NCBI GenBank assembly: GCA_037783415.1
Contig: JAZGTN010000059.1
Coordinates: forward strand, 4,836,001 to 4,900,000
Direction: 5' to 3'
Length of the DNA stretch: 64,000 bases
Origin: Leptasterias polaris
Taxonomy: Eukaryota; Echinodermata; Asteroidea; Forcipulatida; Asteriidae
Shown here: piece after piece, positions 44,701 through 55,494 of the stretch
Numbering within the stretch: position 1 is the stretch's first letter
Layout of the letters: every line of letters starts with the position of its first letter
The notes under the pieces: generated by a model
Seen by the model: the letters and a program-made list of their open reading frames with translations, nothing else
What the model was told of the DNA's origin: nothing
The model's database searches: none
Made by a program: the position numbers and the translations under genes

Positions 44701-47700
44701 TATTGAAATTTTGTCAGTAAAAATTTCAACATCAATAAAATGAAAGAGAAAATTTAGTTTCTTGTTTAGAAATTGGGATACTATGTCAACATACTGCATC
44801 TGAAAATTTCATATTTGGCCCTGACCTTTACTTTGACCTCTTTATGTGAATAGAAGTACATGTAGGTCAAACTTTGCGGCCGTTTGCGGCCGCTATGGTC
44901 TCTAAAGGGTTAAGCTGATTTGCTCGTTTTAATTTCTATGCCAGTTGATGTTAAGAAGCTACAAGTCTTCCCTTTACTTTCTTAAAAGTGTAGACAACTC
45001 ATTTTGTTTTTGCGTAAGCGTAGCAAGTAAACTATGCAATGCTTGAGCCTCATTATCATAATTTGTTTAGCATTCTCGTAAAGACGAGCAGAGTATACTG
45101 TTCCACGCCGGCTAGTTATTTTTACTTCTTATGCAATAGGCCCTACCCACCCATCATGGAAAAAAACATTACTTCCCTCTGTAGCAACATAACGTGGGAA
45201 ATATTTTAATACATCTGCATGCATCAGGGAAGAGAGACAATTTATTACAAATCAGAGGGTCTTTTAGAGCATCATTGTGTGTACTATATTTTTTCAAATC
45301 AATTTCTACGTGTAGATGATGGTGGGAGGTTTCCAGCTGCCAACAGTGAGGGAAGTCGACACCAAGTACAACCAGATTAAGAAAGCTCTGGCACACAACT
45401 ACCAAGAAGATGAAATTGAAAAGGTATAATATAAATTACCCTCCCCCTTTGTCACAGCGAAATGACACAAAACATATTGGGTTGTACCCTTGCACTGATG
45501 TGTGAAAAACACTCTATACTTAAGTGCTTTCCTGCAGAAAAAAACCCATAGGCTGCTCGGGTGGGATTCAAAACCATGCAATCCATGAATCCTGTGAAAC
45601 ACAAAAAGTAGAGAATAAAACGGCAGGCTCTTTTCAGAGCCACCATTTCTTCCTAGAAATTAGTCTTTTCGACCCAAATCACTTCAGACCCATCTAAAGT
45701 CCAACAGCATATTTTCTTTGATTCTGTTGGACTGAGGACTGCGCTAGTAAACTGATTATGCTTTACATGGGATCAGGCATACCACCATAATCAGAGTCCA
45801 GCAGTTTGGGTGTTGAGTAATACTGTATGATGTTGGACTGAGGACTGCACTAGTAAACCAGGGGTCGAAATTACCGCTGGCCCGCGACCAGTGAAATTAT
45901 CTCCGGGCCACCGATTACCCCAAAAACGATAGCCCGGTGGGACAGTGAGAAAAGTCCGTTTAATGCCGCCCTGCTAAAAATTAGATAATTGGCCGCCCCG
46001 CCCAAAAATACAAACAAACTATTTTTAGCGGCCTGCACTAAACACAATCAAACGAGTAGCCGACAACAAGCCAAGCCTGACTTCCAAACCGCAAATTGGA
46101 ATAGCGACGTTCATTTCAAAACATGATGCACACAACCACATGTTTTTTTTCTGACTGCCGAGTATCTGCTGCGCGTGCATCGGCCCGGGCCCCACAACTT
46201 TCGGTGGCCCATCCACCACACCACACCAGCAGACCGGTAGTCCATGCATAGTGCATGACACGCAACAACAGCGAGGTCCAAAGTCCAAGCTAATCAATAT
46301 TCCGCACGCTGTGATTGGCCGTTGATGGCCGTTGATAATTACCATATTTATAAGACTGCAAGAGAGTTTGGCTAGACTCCAACGCAGTACACGTTCGAGC
46401 CGAGTAAAGAATTGCCGCACAGTGGTGCCGCATAGTGGTGCCGCACGCCTGCAGATTGGTACAATATACAGCCTTGGATGAAGGATATTCAAACATTGAC
46501 AACTTTTGCCGATAGAGGGCGAGGCGGGGCAAAGTTCATTGAATTTGTTCATTGAATTTGCAATGTGCGTTGTCGTCCGATCGTTGAATCTCGATGATTT
46601 TATTGCAAACGAAGTTCTAAACAACGGATCCTCTAATCACAAATCCATGAAAATGGTTGTTGATGGAAGAGGTACTATTTAGGGCAGAAATTAGGGGATA
46701 AGATCGTCCAAAAACGCATTCTTTTTAAAGCTTTTTTTTTAGCGTTTTGAAAAGTTTGTGCACGTGTCCGATCACCAACGCATATCCAGCTTTCTAAAAC
46801 CCCACACTGTGCGGCATATCTCTCTGATGTTTTTGGCGCGGCGCACAAAGCAAAATGTATAACAAATGGTAGGTTTTGAATTAGCTTTACAGTAAGGTTG
46901 TTTTGACCGAAATGGATGTCAATCATTCTCCTTAGATAGTGTCGGGGCCCAGGGGTTAATAAAAAAATAATTTAAGAAAAGGATTATCTCAAATGTTTTT
47001 GCTTCCACGTCCGATGTCGTCATATAAAGGGCGCCATTTTGACGATCTCTGGTTTTTTTTTATTATTTTTATATAAAATAATTAGGATCGTATTTTTTTA
47101 ATTTAGCACACCGAAAAAGCACACAGGAAAAGAGGCTGGCAACCATCTTTTAAAAAAGCCTGGACGGTTGTCTTGAAAAAAAAGTAGGGCGAACATTAAA
47201 AAAACAAAAAAATCCTTCCTTTTTTCAAAAAGGCAGGACCCCAAAAATGTTTTCCCCCTTATGTACATGTGCACTAACCCCCGCATTGCTGATTTAAAAA
47301 TACAAAATGGTGTTGGGCCACCAGATTGTCTGGCGGGCCAGTAACTTTTTATTTCCACTGTCCCTGCCGGCTAGTGAGCACTGTAGTTTAATTTCGACCC
47401 CTGAGTAAACTGATTATGCTTTACATGGGATCAACATACCACCATAATCAGAGTCCAACAGTTTGGGTGTTGAGTTTCTGTATAGTGTTGGACTGAGGAC
47501 TGCACTAGTAAACTGATTATGCTTTACATGGGATCAGGCATACCACCATAATCAGAGTATAGCAGTTTGGGTGTTGAGTTACTGAATGGTGTTGGACTGA
47601 GGACTGCACTAGTAAACTGATTAGGCTGTGCTTTACATGGAATCAGGCATACCACCATAATCAGAGTCCAACAGTTTGGGTGCAGATTTACCACCTTTGT

Positions 47701-50700
47701 TAAGAGTTAGGAAGGACCAGCCTAGATAGTAGCAAAGACAGGGTTAAAACATGGCGGACCGCAAGGACTATTGTAATACTGAAAGATTAGCTGACAGTGT
47801 TTTCTTTATTTTTTTTTTCAGAGTGTGGCAGAAAAAGAGAGATTCAGGAGAAATCCTCGCAACTACGCCAAGAAAAAGACAACACTCATCAAGACCAGGG
47901 TTTGTGGACCTTAATCTCCAGTTGTTGAAATAATTTGGGACAATTAAAGCTTTTTGATGTATTTAAATAATAGTAACATGCATTAAGTATGTGCTTTTAA
48001 GCCCAGGCATGCAACCTTTCAGCTGATCGGCTGTTTTTCTCATTTTGGGGTTTCTCAGCTGTGCCAGTGAAAATTTAAAAACTAAGTATGAAGTCTTGCA
48101 TCATATCTTAACACGCATCTTGACTCCCAAAATGGTAGACCACAATGGGCAGACAATAGCTGCGAGTGATGTCAGTACAAGGGGTCTTATATCCAATGTG
48201 GTAATATGCTGAAAATAATGTTGCCAGTAATGAGTCTTTCCTTTTTCTTAAAAAAAAAATCTAATCAGGACATGGCAGTAGTCGAAGGCAGGGAAGACGA
48301 TGCCAAGAAGTTTTCCCTGCAGCTGGAAGAGCTGGAAGAAAGAGCTGAGGAGCTCGACCGAGTCCGCAACAAGAATGTCAATGCTATCACGTAAGAGCAA
48401 CACAAGACGTCTAAATGGCCAACAATATTGCCACCTTTATGTGCTCAGCAAGTTCACTTCATTATGTCAAGTCAGTTGTCCTCTTTGAATCTTGTGTTTA
48501 TTAAATGCCATTTGGAATTGGTAACCAGTAAACTAATCGTTTAGGGGAGGTTTTATCATGCTCTGTGATTCCACATAAAAATAATAATTGTATAAAAATA
48601 ACAAGTTATTACTTAGCTCTTTGTCAACAAATAGTGCAGGCATCTCAAAGGCGCTCATTATTTTGTTATGAGAGGTGTGCAGAGCTTTTTTATGCACCAC
48701 TTGGCTATATCCCACCACTCGGCCACATCCAACCACATTATGGTTCTTTCAAATGCCAGTGAAGAATCAAGACCGGTTAAAGATATTTTTCCCTCGTTCT
48801 CTTCCTATCCATAGGTATATCAACAAGAGGAATCGTACTCGGAATATAGCAGAGGCAGAGAGAGCCATGAAGACTGAGATCAAGGAGTCCCTGAATGCCA
48901 AAGCTGACCCCTTCACAAGAAGACAGTGTAGACCGCAACTTGTCACAAAGGTATGTTATCAAGAAAAGCATGCAGATTGTAATTTGATTGTATAAGATAA
49001 TAAGACTGTATCCAAATTGGCGGCTACAGCTACGGCTATGACTGTTTCTAAGGCTGTTGCCAAGGACGTGCTATACTTCAAGGCATGATGATGAGGCGAT
49101 TCAGCCGTAGCCGCCAATACGGACACAGCCTTAGATTTGCATACTAATCACTTGTCGGTGATGAGTGTAGCTCAGGACACCAAAGGAGCCGAGGTCTAAT
49201 GCAGAATACAAATTCATCAAACATTCAAATGTGCTTTCTTAATCTCTCAGATATTGATTATTTCTCCATCTTCAGATTATCTTCCAAAAATGAGTTATTG
49301 CAATTATTACAAACAAATATATATTAAAAATGTTTTTGTCCGTTACAAAAACACAGGCAAATTTTTATATGGTTTCTTAATGATTTTTGTGAATTTGATC
49401 TACATGTAAAGTGTCCTCCCACCCCCCCCCCCCAAAAAAAACCACCCCAAAACAAAACTAACAATGAGTATTTTATGTGTAATGTGCATATTGGCCCGAT
49501 TCGTCCCAGTTCACTAGCTAGTGCATGGGGAGAACACTGATTAAAAACAATCCGAAATACATTCAATCAATTTTTTTTTTACCCATCCACCACCCACCAC
49601 AAAGTATTACAAATGTTCAGCAATTGTTTTTATAACTTCATAAATTGCATTATTATTGTGTTTTGAAAATCAGGCCGCCAAGGAGGAGATGAAGATGAAT
49701 TCGGAGCTGTTGAAGAAACTGGAGGAGGAACGGTCCAAGAAACAGAGACATGAGAATGCCATGGAGGTAAAAACTTAGATGCTTATTGCTCCAAGACTGT
49801 GACATTTTAGTTTGAAATTGCTTTTGACAATCTGATGCTTATATGTTCTGTAGGGTACTTTTGATTTTCGGAAATATTAACAATTAAGGCACCAAGATCA
49901 ATGCAGAATTGATTTGAGTGGAAACAATAAAAACAAATTTAAGAAGTTTATAATAATGTTTATGGGTGGCTTGTGTGGTGTGTGAAGCACTTGTCTCTCA
50001 CCACTGTGTCCTTGGTTTGATTCCTGACAAGGGCTATAATATATGAGTAGAGTTGTGCGTCTGTACTCTGCTGTACCACAGTGGTTTTTATCCGAGCCCT
50101 CAAACACTTTCAATCTCTGGCTGTGCTCAGTGGTCATATATGGGTCGATGTGGCTGGCTGCCAAAAGTGCCTTAACATGCCTGCAGCTTGACCAAATTGT
50201 AGCTGTGTCCTTCGCAATTCAGCTTCTAAGCCTTAAAAATGATTGTTGTTATTATTAGAAAAATATAATACATTTATGTTATACGCTTTATCAAGCCAAG
50301 GAGGCCCCTCAAACCTCGCCTAAAAGGGTGTGTACAACATTGGTATTATTGAAAATATAAATGTTCACAGATTTGCACATAACTTACATGGTATAAAGAT
50401 GGCCATGGTGGAAAACTTCCCTTGAAATGCCATAGTTTTTAGGAAATGAGTAAAACAATAGTCTTTATCCTGCAGGATGAAATCCGATGTTTGAAAAAAA
50501 AGTTAAAACATATAATAGGGTTTTTCACTGTTTTCTCATGACTCCGAAGACCGATTGAGCTTAAACTTTTACAGGTTTGTTATCTCATGTATATGTTGGG
50601 TCACATCAAGTGTGGATACAGGTCTTTGGCAATTACAAATGTTGTAAACAGCATTCCTGAAACCATCTCAACACCGACAGCCAAAAGTTGCCAATCTTTC

Positions 50701-51658
50701 ACATCCACCATGTCATTAAACCTCTGATTCACATTCTGTCCTTCCTGCAGGATGACATTATTGAGTCGTTGAGCCAAGAAGCTTTACCTGCCAGGATCGG
50801 CAACAGGAAGATGTCGGACGACCTCTTCCAGGCTCATGATTTCGACATTAAAATTGATTTAGACGTCTCCACCTCAGGTTAGTTTCTTAGCCAAACGTTC
50901 ATTTGCATATATCTCCTTAACAAAATTAACCCTCCTACTAGTGGGTTGACCGATCATTTGAAATCACTCAACTGCATGAGTGGGATATGGTGCCACAACT
51001 TGTACAAAGAACTCTGATGATGTTGAGTGGTCACACAGTAGGAGGGTTGACTGTACTGTGTAGAGGCATACACCATGTGATATATTGCAGGCTGGCAAAG
51101 TTCGTCTATCATTCAAAACCACAGTGGATGATATGGAATGGTCAGACGGTAGGAGGGTTGACTGTGGACATGCATTCACCACGTGATATCATATTGCAGT
51201 ACATGTATGGCATAGTTCATCTATCATTCAAAACCAGTGGATGATATGGAATGGTCAGACGGTAGGAGGGTTGACTGTGTACTGTGGACATCATATTGAA
51301 GGATGGCATAGTTCATCTATCATTCAAAACCACAGTGGATGCTATAGAATTGTCAGACAGTAGGAGGGTGTACTGTGTATGCAATCACCTCTTAACATTT
51401 TGCAGGTTGGCATAGTTCATCTATCATTCAAAACCACAGTAGATGATATCAAACAGTCGGTCAGTGGCTACAAAAATGATAAATACACTTTTGACAGTTA
51501 GTTTTGTCTGCAAGTCCTTAAGTAACACTTCATTTTTACATGTGGCAGATTCCCGTCCCATGGCATTGAACTCCAACAGCGACGCATTGGGCAAAGACGG
51601 CGCGCCCAGGAGATCCCTCAACTTGGACGAGTACAAGAAGATGCGGGGCCTCATCTGA
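32728..51658 (+). CDS. RTF1: RTF1, Paf1-complex-associated transcription elongation factor, 17 exons
   Basis: Chromatin-bound elongation factor; in the known family it links Pol II/Paf1C to histone H2B ubiquitination. Coding exons: 32728-32805, 33673-33804, 35470-35596, 36586-36793, 37546-37781, 39142-39292, 40360-40443, 40734-40824, 44074-44156, 44490-44577, 45316-45423, 47822-47899, 48269-48390, 48815-48950, 49674-49766, 50751-50877, 51549-51658. All junctions keep phase, giving 683 residues (human about 670-710). The start [20 protein letters not shown] matches the family. Residues about 145-190 ([20 protein letters not shown], then [15 protein letters not shown]) correspond to the histone-modification domain. 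A basic coiled region and acidic/serine stretches follow. The Plus3 domain runs from about 325 ([11 protein letters not shown]) through [19 protein letters not shown] and [13 protein letters not shown] to about 450. The C-terminus [20 protein letters not shown] is nearly invariant. Introns are full of repeats. Confidence 0.98.
33043..33215. repeat. A/T low-complexity tract in RTF1 intron 1
   Basis: Almost only A and T, with AATAATAAA-type repeats. The apparent 76-residue frame here is composed of N, I, K and Y and is not coding. Confidence 0.85.
33380..33441 (+). repeat. 28-bp hairpin, candidate structured RNA in RTF1 intron 1
   Basis: Left arm 33380-33407 begins TAGAACTATGAG; right arm 33414-33441 ends CTCATAGTTCTA. 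27 of 28 positions pair, with loop TCGAGG. Outer flanks (ACTCCT and AGGAGT) also pair if a 9-nt insertion is bulged. It could be an intronic hairpin RNA or a small fold-back element. The 6-nt loop is short for a microRNA precursor. Confidence 0.6.
33876..34265. mobile_element. GC-rich MITE with long TIRs in RTF1 intron 2
   Basis: Left TGCACATATCAATTGTAATC and right GACTACAATTGATACGTGCA are inverted and extend through CCCGGCCCTGGGGGACCCGG, giving TIRs of about 45 bp or more. Inside are three tandem units of the type CCCGCACGATCCCGGCCC with GGCATTTATAACAAC. Its base composition is strikingly higher in GC than its surroundings. The 126-residue frame over it is proline-rich low-complexity and is not a gene. 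Confidence 0.85.
34575..34752. repeat. Interspersed repeat 'GGGTGTCCAAAT', copy 1
   Basis: It shares AAGGTTTTAGCCAGGATTTG through GCTAACACTAT with 52528-52679. Within it GGTGTCCAAAT recurs three to four times. Type unknown. Confidence 0.8.
37079..37099 (+). repeat. Copy of an RTF1 exon 4 fragment in intron 4
   Basis: The 21 bases CATCTCGGACGATGAGCCACA are identical to 36641-36661 in exon 4, and the next five differ at one position. The flanks are unrelated. Confidence 0.9.
37127..37270. mobile_element. Palindromic MITE ('GCAGCAGACTTACCAGGTAAA' family), copy
   Basis: Left GGCAGCAGACTTACCAGGTAA, right TTTACCTGGTAAGTCTTCTG, with outer ends TGGGGGACTTTT and AAAATCTCCCA. Begins about 27 bp after the exon-4 fragment. 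Confidence 0.8.
37806..38345 (-). repeat. Array of about 118-bp repeats, reverse orientation
   Basis: About five units with CCATTCAATATTATCCACTG, TGGTTTTGAATGACAGATGC and a TGATATCATGT core. The same unit in the opposite orientation is at 4600-4790, 41245-41479, 42388-42439, 43507-43566 and 50934-51450. RTF1 intron 5. Confidence 0.85.
38794..38964. mobile_element. 169-bp GACC/GGTC MITE, copy 3
   Basis: Element 38794-38962, the same length as the two copies in SCYL1 introns. The right TA is intact; the left TSD has mutated to TT. RTF1 intron 5. Confidence 0.88.
41022..41206. mobile_element. GACC/GGTC MITE of a second type, 181 bp
   Basis: Inverted ends GACCGTTCCCACGAAATATG and CATATTTCATGGGAAGGGTC (41024-41204) between TA dinucleotides. 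The interior includes ACCAATAGAGTATGTACGCA. RTF1 intron 8. Confidence 0.85.
41480..42387. mobile_element. TIR element CAGGCCTGGAATTAC, 908 bp, non-autonomous
   Basis: Ends CAGGCCTGGAATTACA and TGTAATTCGAGGCCTG, flanked by ATAGAT direct repeats (41474-41479, 42388-42393). GGGCACCAAGGCC-type motifs recur inside. Fragments of the same family are at 44236-44378, 55805-55920 and 59360-59526. hAT-like ends, but the visible duplication is 6 bp rather than 8. Confidence 0.8.
42440..43506. mobile_element. TIR element CAGAGATGCCAACA, 1067 bp, hAT-like
   Basis: Ends CAGAGATGCCAACA and TGTTGGCATCTCTG, flanked by TATGTA (42434-42439, 43507-43512). No intact transposase frame is recognised; the overlapping frames of 101 and 110 residues look non-coding. 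Confidence 0.82.
43780..44012 (-). mobile_element. tRNA-derived SINE, truncated
   Basis: Minus-strand head GGCCGAGCAGTTAAGAGCAC with B box GGTTCGAGTCCTGG, then ACACTTGTGTCC. It lies about 60 bp upstream of RTF1 exon 9. Confidence 0.78.
44625..44913. mobile_element. TIR element TTAACCCTTTAGAGACCAT, 289 bp
   Basis: Perfect 19-bp inverted ends TTAACCCTTTAGAGACCAT and ATGGTCTCTAAAGGGTTAA, flanked by GCTGATA/GCTGATT. RTF1 intron 10. Confidence 0.85.
45690..47690. repeat. About 106-bp tandem repeat split by a 1.5-kb hAT element
   Basis: Units with TGTTGGACTGAGGACTGCAC, TAGTAAACTGATTATGC, TTTACATGGGATCAGGCATA and CCACCATAATCAGAGTCCA flank the insertion at 45859-47403. About four units in total. 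RTF1 intron 11. Confidence 0.88.
45859..47403. mobile_element. hAT-type element CAGGGGTCGAAATTA, 1545 bp
   Basis: Ends CAGGGGTCGAAATTA and TAATTTCGACCCCTG are perfect inverted repeats, flanked by AGTAAAC (45852-45858, 47404-47410). Subterminal GGGCCACC/GGTGGCCC-like motifs occur on both sides. The 199-residue minus-strand frame at 46025-46624 has no transposase motif I recognise and is probably fortuitous, so the element is likely non-autonomous. Confidence 0.88.
49002..49133. mobile_element. Short MITE with GGCGGCTAC subterminal repeats
   Basis: Inverted ends AAGACTGTATCCAAATTGGC and GCCAATACGGACACAGCCTT, both leading into GGCGGCTACAGC/AGCCGTAGCCGCC. RTF1 intron 14. Confidence 0.8.
50934..51450 (+). 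repeat. Array of about 118-bp repeats, forward orientation
   Basis: Four to five units with CATTCAAAACCACAGTGGAT and GGTCAGACGGTAGGAGGGTT. It ends about 100 bp before RTF1's last exon. Confidence 0.85.
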
Positions 51659-54600
51659 AACGCCTCACCACCTTCCGTCTGGTCCAACTGGGTCACGCTC
51701 CCTACATTTTCACTTTAAACACGCTATTTTGTACTGGCGTCGGTGTGTTTAGTGATATCAACATACATTTTCAATGGACCACAGAGACTTATTAAATTTA
51801 AACAAGGTGTGCTTATGATTTTTCAGCGCACTATAACAGACAACTAGTTTGTTTTTTTGTAAACAGCTCCTTTCTTGTTCACTGTTTGGACCAAAGACCG
51901 CAGCGTCATTCATATACATAGCTTTGGGGTGGTTTAACACTTTCAACACTTACAAACCATTGGCAAGGGGGAAGGGGTTAGTATCCAATGAACGCTTTTA
52001 AAAAATAACTCAATTCTTTATTAAGTGCCCGTAGTGACAATTTTGTACTTTTCCTGGGTTTTTCATCGTCTGATAAAGATTTGTTCCATGGGACCAGTGT
52101 TTTTGCTTTTAAAATATCAGTTAAAAATCTACCCAAGAACAAAGCAGAAGACATCAATCTTGATTTGAGGTTTCTTTGCTTCATAGCCTTGTCAACACAC
52201 ACATCCTCTATAGGCCCCCAGTTGCGGGGAAACAAAACAACAATTGCAGCGTTCTCCCTGAACAAATGCCAGTTAAATAGGACCAGGGCCCAATTTCATA
52301 GAGCTGCTCAACGGTAAGCACATTCGGTAAGCACCAGTGATATGAAAAGGACTGTGAGAGTGTTAAACTATCCCCTTACTTGTACCTACATGCAGTAAAT
52401 ATTAACCAGGCTTCAATAGCAGGTTACTCAACCAAAAAAAGAAGCCAAACCTTGATTTTGTATTGAAAGACTTTCATACTGCAATAAAAAATTAGTAACA
52501 TGGCATGGCATCCAATGGTACAAGAGAGCAAGGTTTTAGCCAGGATTTGGTAAAAGGGTGTCCAAATCTGCTGGAAATTTAAAAACTGGGTGTCCAAATT
52601 GTTCACTTACAATACATTTACATGTAAATGACAGATGAAACAGGGTGTCCAAAAGACACCCCTCTGGGCTAACACTATACATGTAACAAGGCAGCCAGTA
52701 GTCCAAGAAGAGTAGTAACATGGCATCCACTGCTACAAGAGAGTAGTAAACAATTCTTTATGGCATCCACTGCTACAAGTGATTATAAAAAGAAAGAGTA
52801 GTAACATGACATCCAGTGGTACAAGAAAGTATGCATACAGTGGTATTATTTTTTTTTTTACTTACGTCAAAAAGTCAATGGTTTGAGAGAACGTACATGT
52901 ATGGCCAGACGCTGTATAGACATTTATTGGTTCAATTCAGTTGTTTACATTCATTCATTTAGAATCTAAAGCAAACAGGTGGTGAAAACCTGTGGTAAAT
53001 CGTGTGTCAATTTTCAATCCATAGGCCCTACTGAAAATGAGTGATGAACAAACTGGCCAACATTTCATAGCACTGCTTACCATTATAAGCGAAAAAATAA
53101 AGTTGATTAGGAAATAATCTTTGCTTTTAAACATTAACAGGTTAGCAAGCAATGTTTGCTTGTGCCTGTGCATACGTCACGCTACTAAGCGTCCTTTAAC
53201 CCAGCTAGAACACACAAAATTGGGCTTATTCACATGACAACTTTTAGAAAACGGATTTGATCAAATCGAGGCCCAGTTTCATAAAGCTGTTTAGGTCTAG
53301 CAGAAAAATGTATTTCATAATCAATCGAGAAGACTTGACAGCAGGATCACCATTCAGTCAGCCATTTTTTTATTTTTATTTACCCATGACTCATACTACA
53401 ATGAGTTTAATTTATTATTTTAGACGAAACTTTGTACCACAGGTTGACACCACGCAGTGCTCACATAATTGTACAAAATGTAAAACTGTTTTTCATGTAA
53501 ATATTACTGCCTGAGTTTTGTTATGTTTTGGTTTTGCGAAGGGGGGGGGATGTCTTTGAAATGTTCAATTGCACTGGTTATTATCTGATAATTACTCTGT
53601 AATCAAGGTGTGAATGTTCCTTGTACTTTAAACAAAACAGAAATTAAAACTGTTTTTACCATCATTGTTTTTCTTCAAAAGTTTTATGAAAAAGAAAAAA
53701 ATGAAATGAAGTGAAACAATCCCAAAAGTACATTTATCTTTTCAAGATCAATTTGCAGAACTCCATTGAAAGCAGTGCCATGAAGTTGGTCCCATTTCTC
53801 TAGGGAACTATGGTTGATAGTATATAATTTACAACTTTTCTGGGCATGAGACCAGTGTAGCGTTTTGCCTGCCACATGGTATAAAATTGGTTTTGCGAGT
53901 CCAGAACTCGATGTTTTATGTAAATGTTGGGTCACATCAAGCTGTTCTTTGACATTTACCAATGTGGCACAAGCAGTAAGAAAGCTGATATTTGAGATAC
54001 AGCCAAAATGGCAACGTGCACGACTGCCTCATAGCAGATGCACCCAGACAACTAAACACCGACTCAGCATTTCTCCAGATACACTTCACTTACAGAAAAC
54101 CAACATGACTGTACTAGATAAGGACCTGTAGTTTGTAATAAATACATGTGTTTTTACCACACTAATAAATGATTACAAGTCTTTGTAAAAAAGCAAAAGT
54201 GGTTTTGTTTGTAGATAAAGTAGAATGTTGTCTTATATTATATTTTAATGTTATTTAAGTTAGCTCCATACAAGGCTAAAAGCCACTCTTTGTTATAGCC
54301 TACAAGAAGAAAACATTTAGAATGAAAATAACTCGGGGGGAGCTGATTCCTCTTAAAACAGTCTAGATTGTAGGATGGAGTTCCAAAGAGACACAGACGT
54401 GAAAAAAAAGCTTTTTGTTTTACATAGCACAAGCATGATTTTTGGTCCTTGGAAAAGAGTAGGGACCATGGTGTTGAAATCAGACTGAAGTAGGAAGAAT
54501 AACATGCCTGATCTCAGCAAAGCGAGAGTTTACGGGTTTGAACTTGGAAGCACAAAGCCTGGTGTTACGCTCAAACACCCTGACAGGAGGAACCAGGTCG

Positions 54601-55494
54601 GACACACTGATCATGAAAAGACAGGCTGGCTACAGACCTTCTACTTCGTTACTCGGCAGGATCCATAAGTTAGGACATAAACACCAAGGAGCAATAGTTA
54701 AGTGTCTTTATCAAGGACACAAATGCCCAGACCGAGATTTGAACCCACAATCCACGACACGGTGGCAAAGAGGTTGTAACACCATACTCCGAATAAACAT
54801 GAGCTACATGTACTATTCATTTTTGTGAACTCAATCGTCAAATGTTTTAGCCTAGATATCAACATGAAATTCAATATAAAATAAAGATGAATTGATTTGA
54901 CTTTGTTTATAAATATATTTATTACACAATCAGCACAATTAGCGCCAACAACAGGATGAATAGGAAGTGTTTCAGACGGATCTGAAAACCCAATTCACAT
55001 GAGACGCTCCTGTCTGAGATGGGATTTGATCCGGGTCCACACAGATGAAAGGCATTGAAAAAAACAATACTGAGACAATAATAACAAGAGGATTTTTTAA
55101 TATTGCGCGCATATCATTCCTAAAACTCCCTGTGGGGATACAACCTGAAGCTGCTTAAATTAGCACTAAGGGGTTAATCCAACACAATACTGTCTAAGCC
55201 CTCAAAGGTTCTTATTTATACACCTAGGTGAAGAGAAGCAATTATGGTCATCAAGCGTCATGATCGGGACTTGAACCAAAACCCCAATAACTTAACTACC
55301 AGAACTTGCGTCCGGTGCACTGGACCACTCCACTATGACACGCTACAATTTTAGACTAACTGAGCTCCTAAAGGGGTATTTTCGACCTGAGACACTTCAC
55401 ACCATCTATTGTCTTATAACATTAGGGCACAGAGTCATTTACCTTAACTGTCTTTGTCCAACATCCAAACAGTGCAATGAAGCTCCAATCCCAC
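51659..55494. other. RTF1 3' UTR and convergent intergenic region
   Basis: The RTF1 3' UTR starts at 51659. AATAAA-type signals on the plus strand occur at several points (for example about 52490, 54138, 54165 and 54881), so the transcript end is uncertain. The region holds the second 'GGGTGTCCAAAT' repeat (52528-52679), fragments of the palindromic MITE family (52286-52340, 53037-53310), and two reverse SINEs (54640-54780, 55078-55343). No further gene is supported. Confidence 0.6.
55078..55343 (-). mobile_element. tRNA-Leu-like SINE, reverse, just beyond the LRR1 stop
   Basis: On the minus strand: CATAGTGGAGTGGTCCAGTG, B box GGTTCAAGTCCCGATC, then AATTGCTTCTCTTCACC and the body seen at 3398-3742. 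It lies 150 bp past the LRR1 stop codon and may be part of its 3' UTR. Confidence 0.8.

Noticed and set aside
46025..46624. 199-residue minus-strand frame
   Set aside because: It is inside a hAT-type element but shows no transposase motif (no RNase H-like or dimerisation block recognised) and is overlapped by another frame of similar quality.
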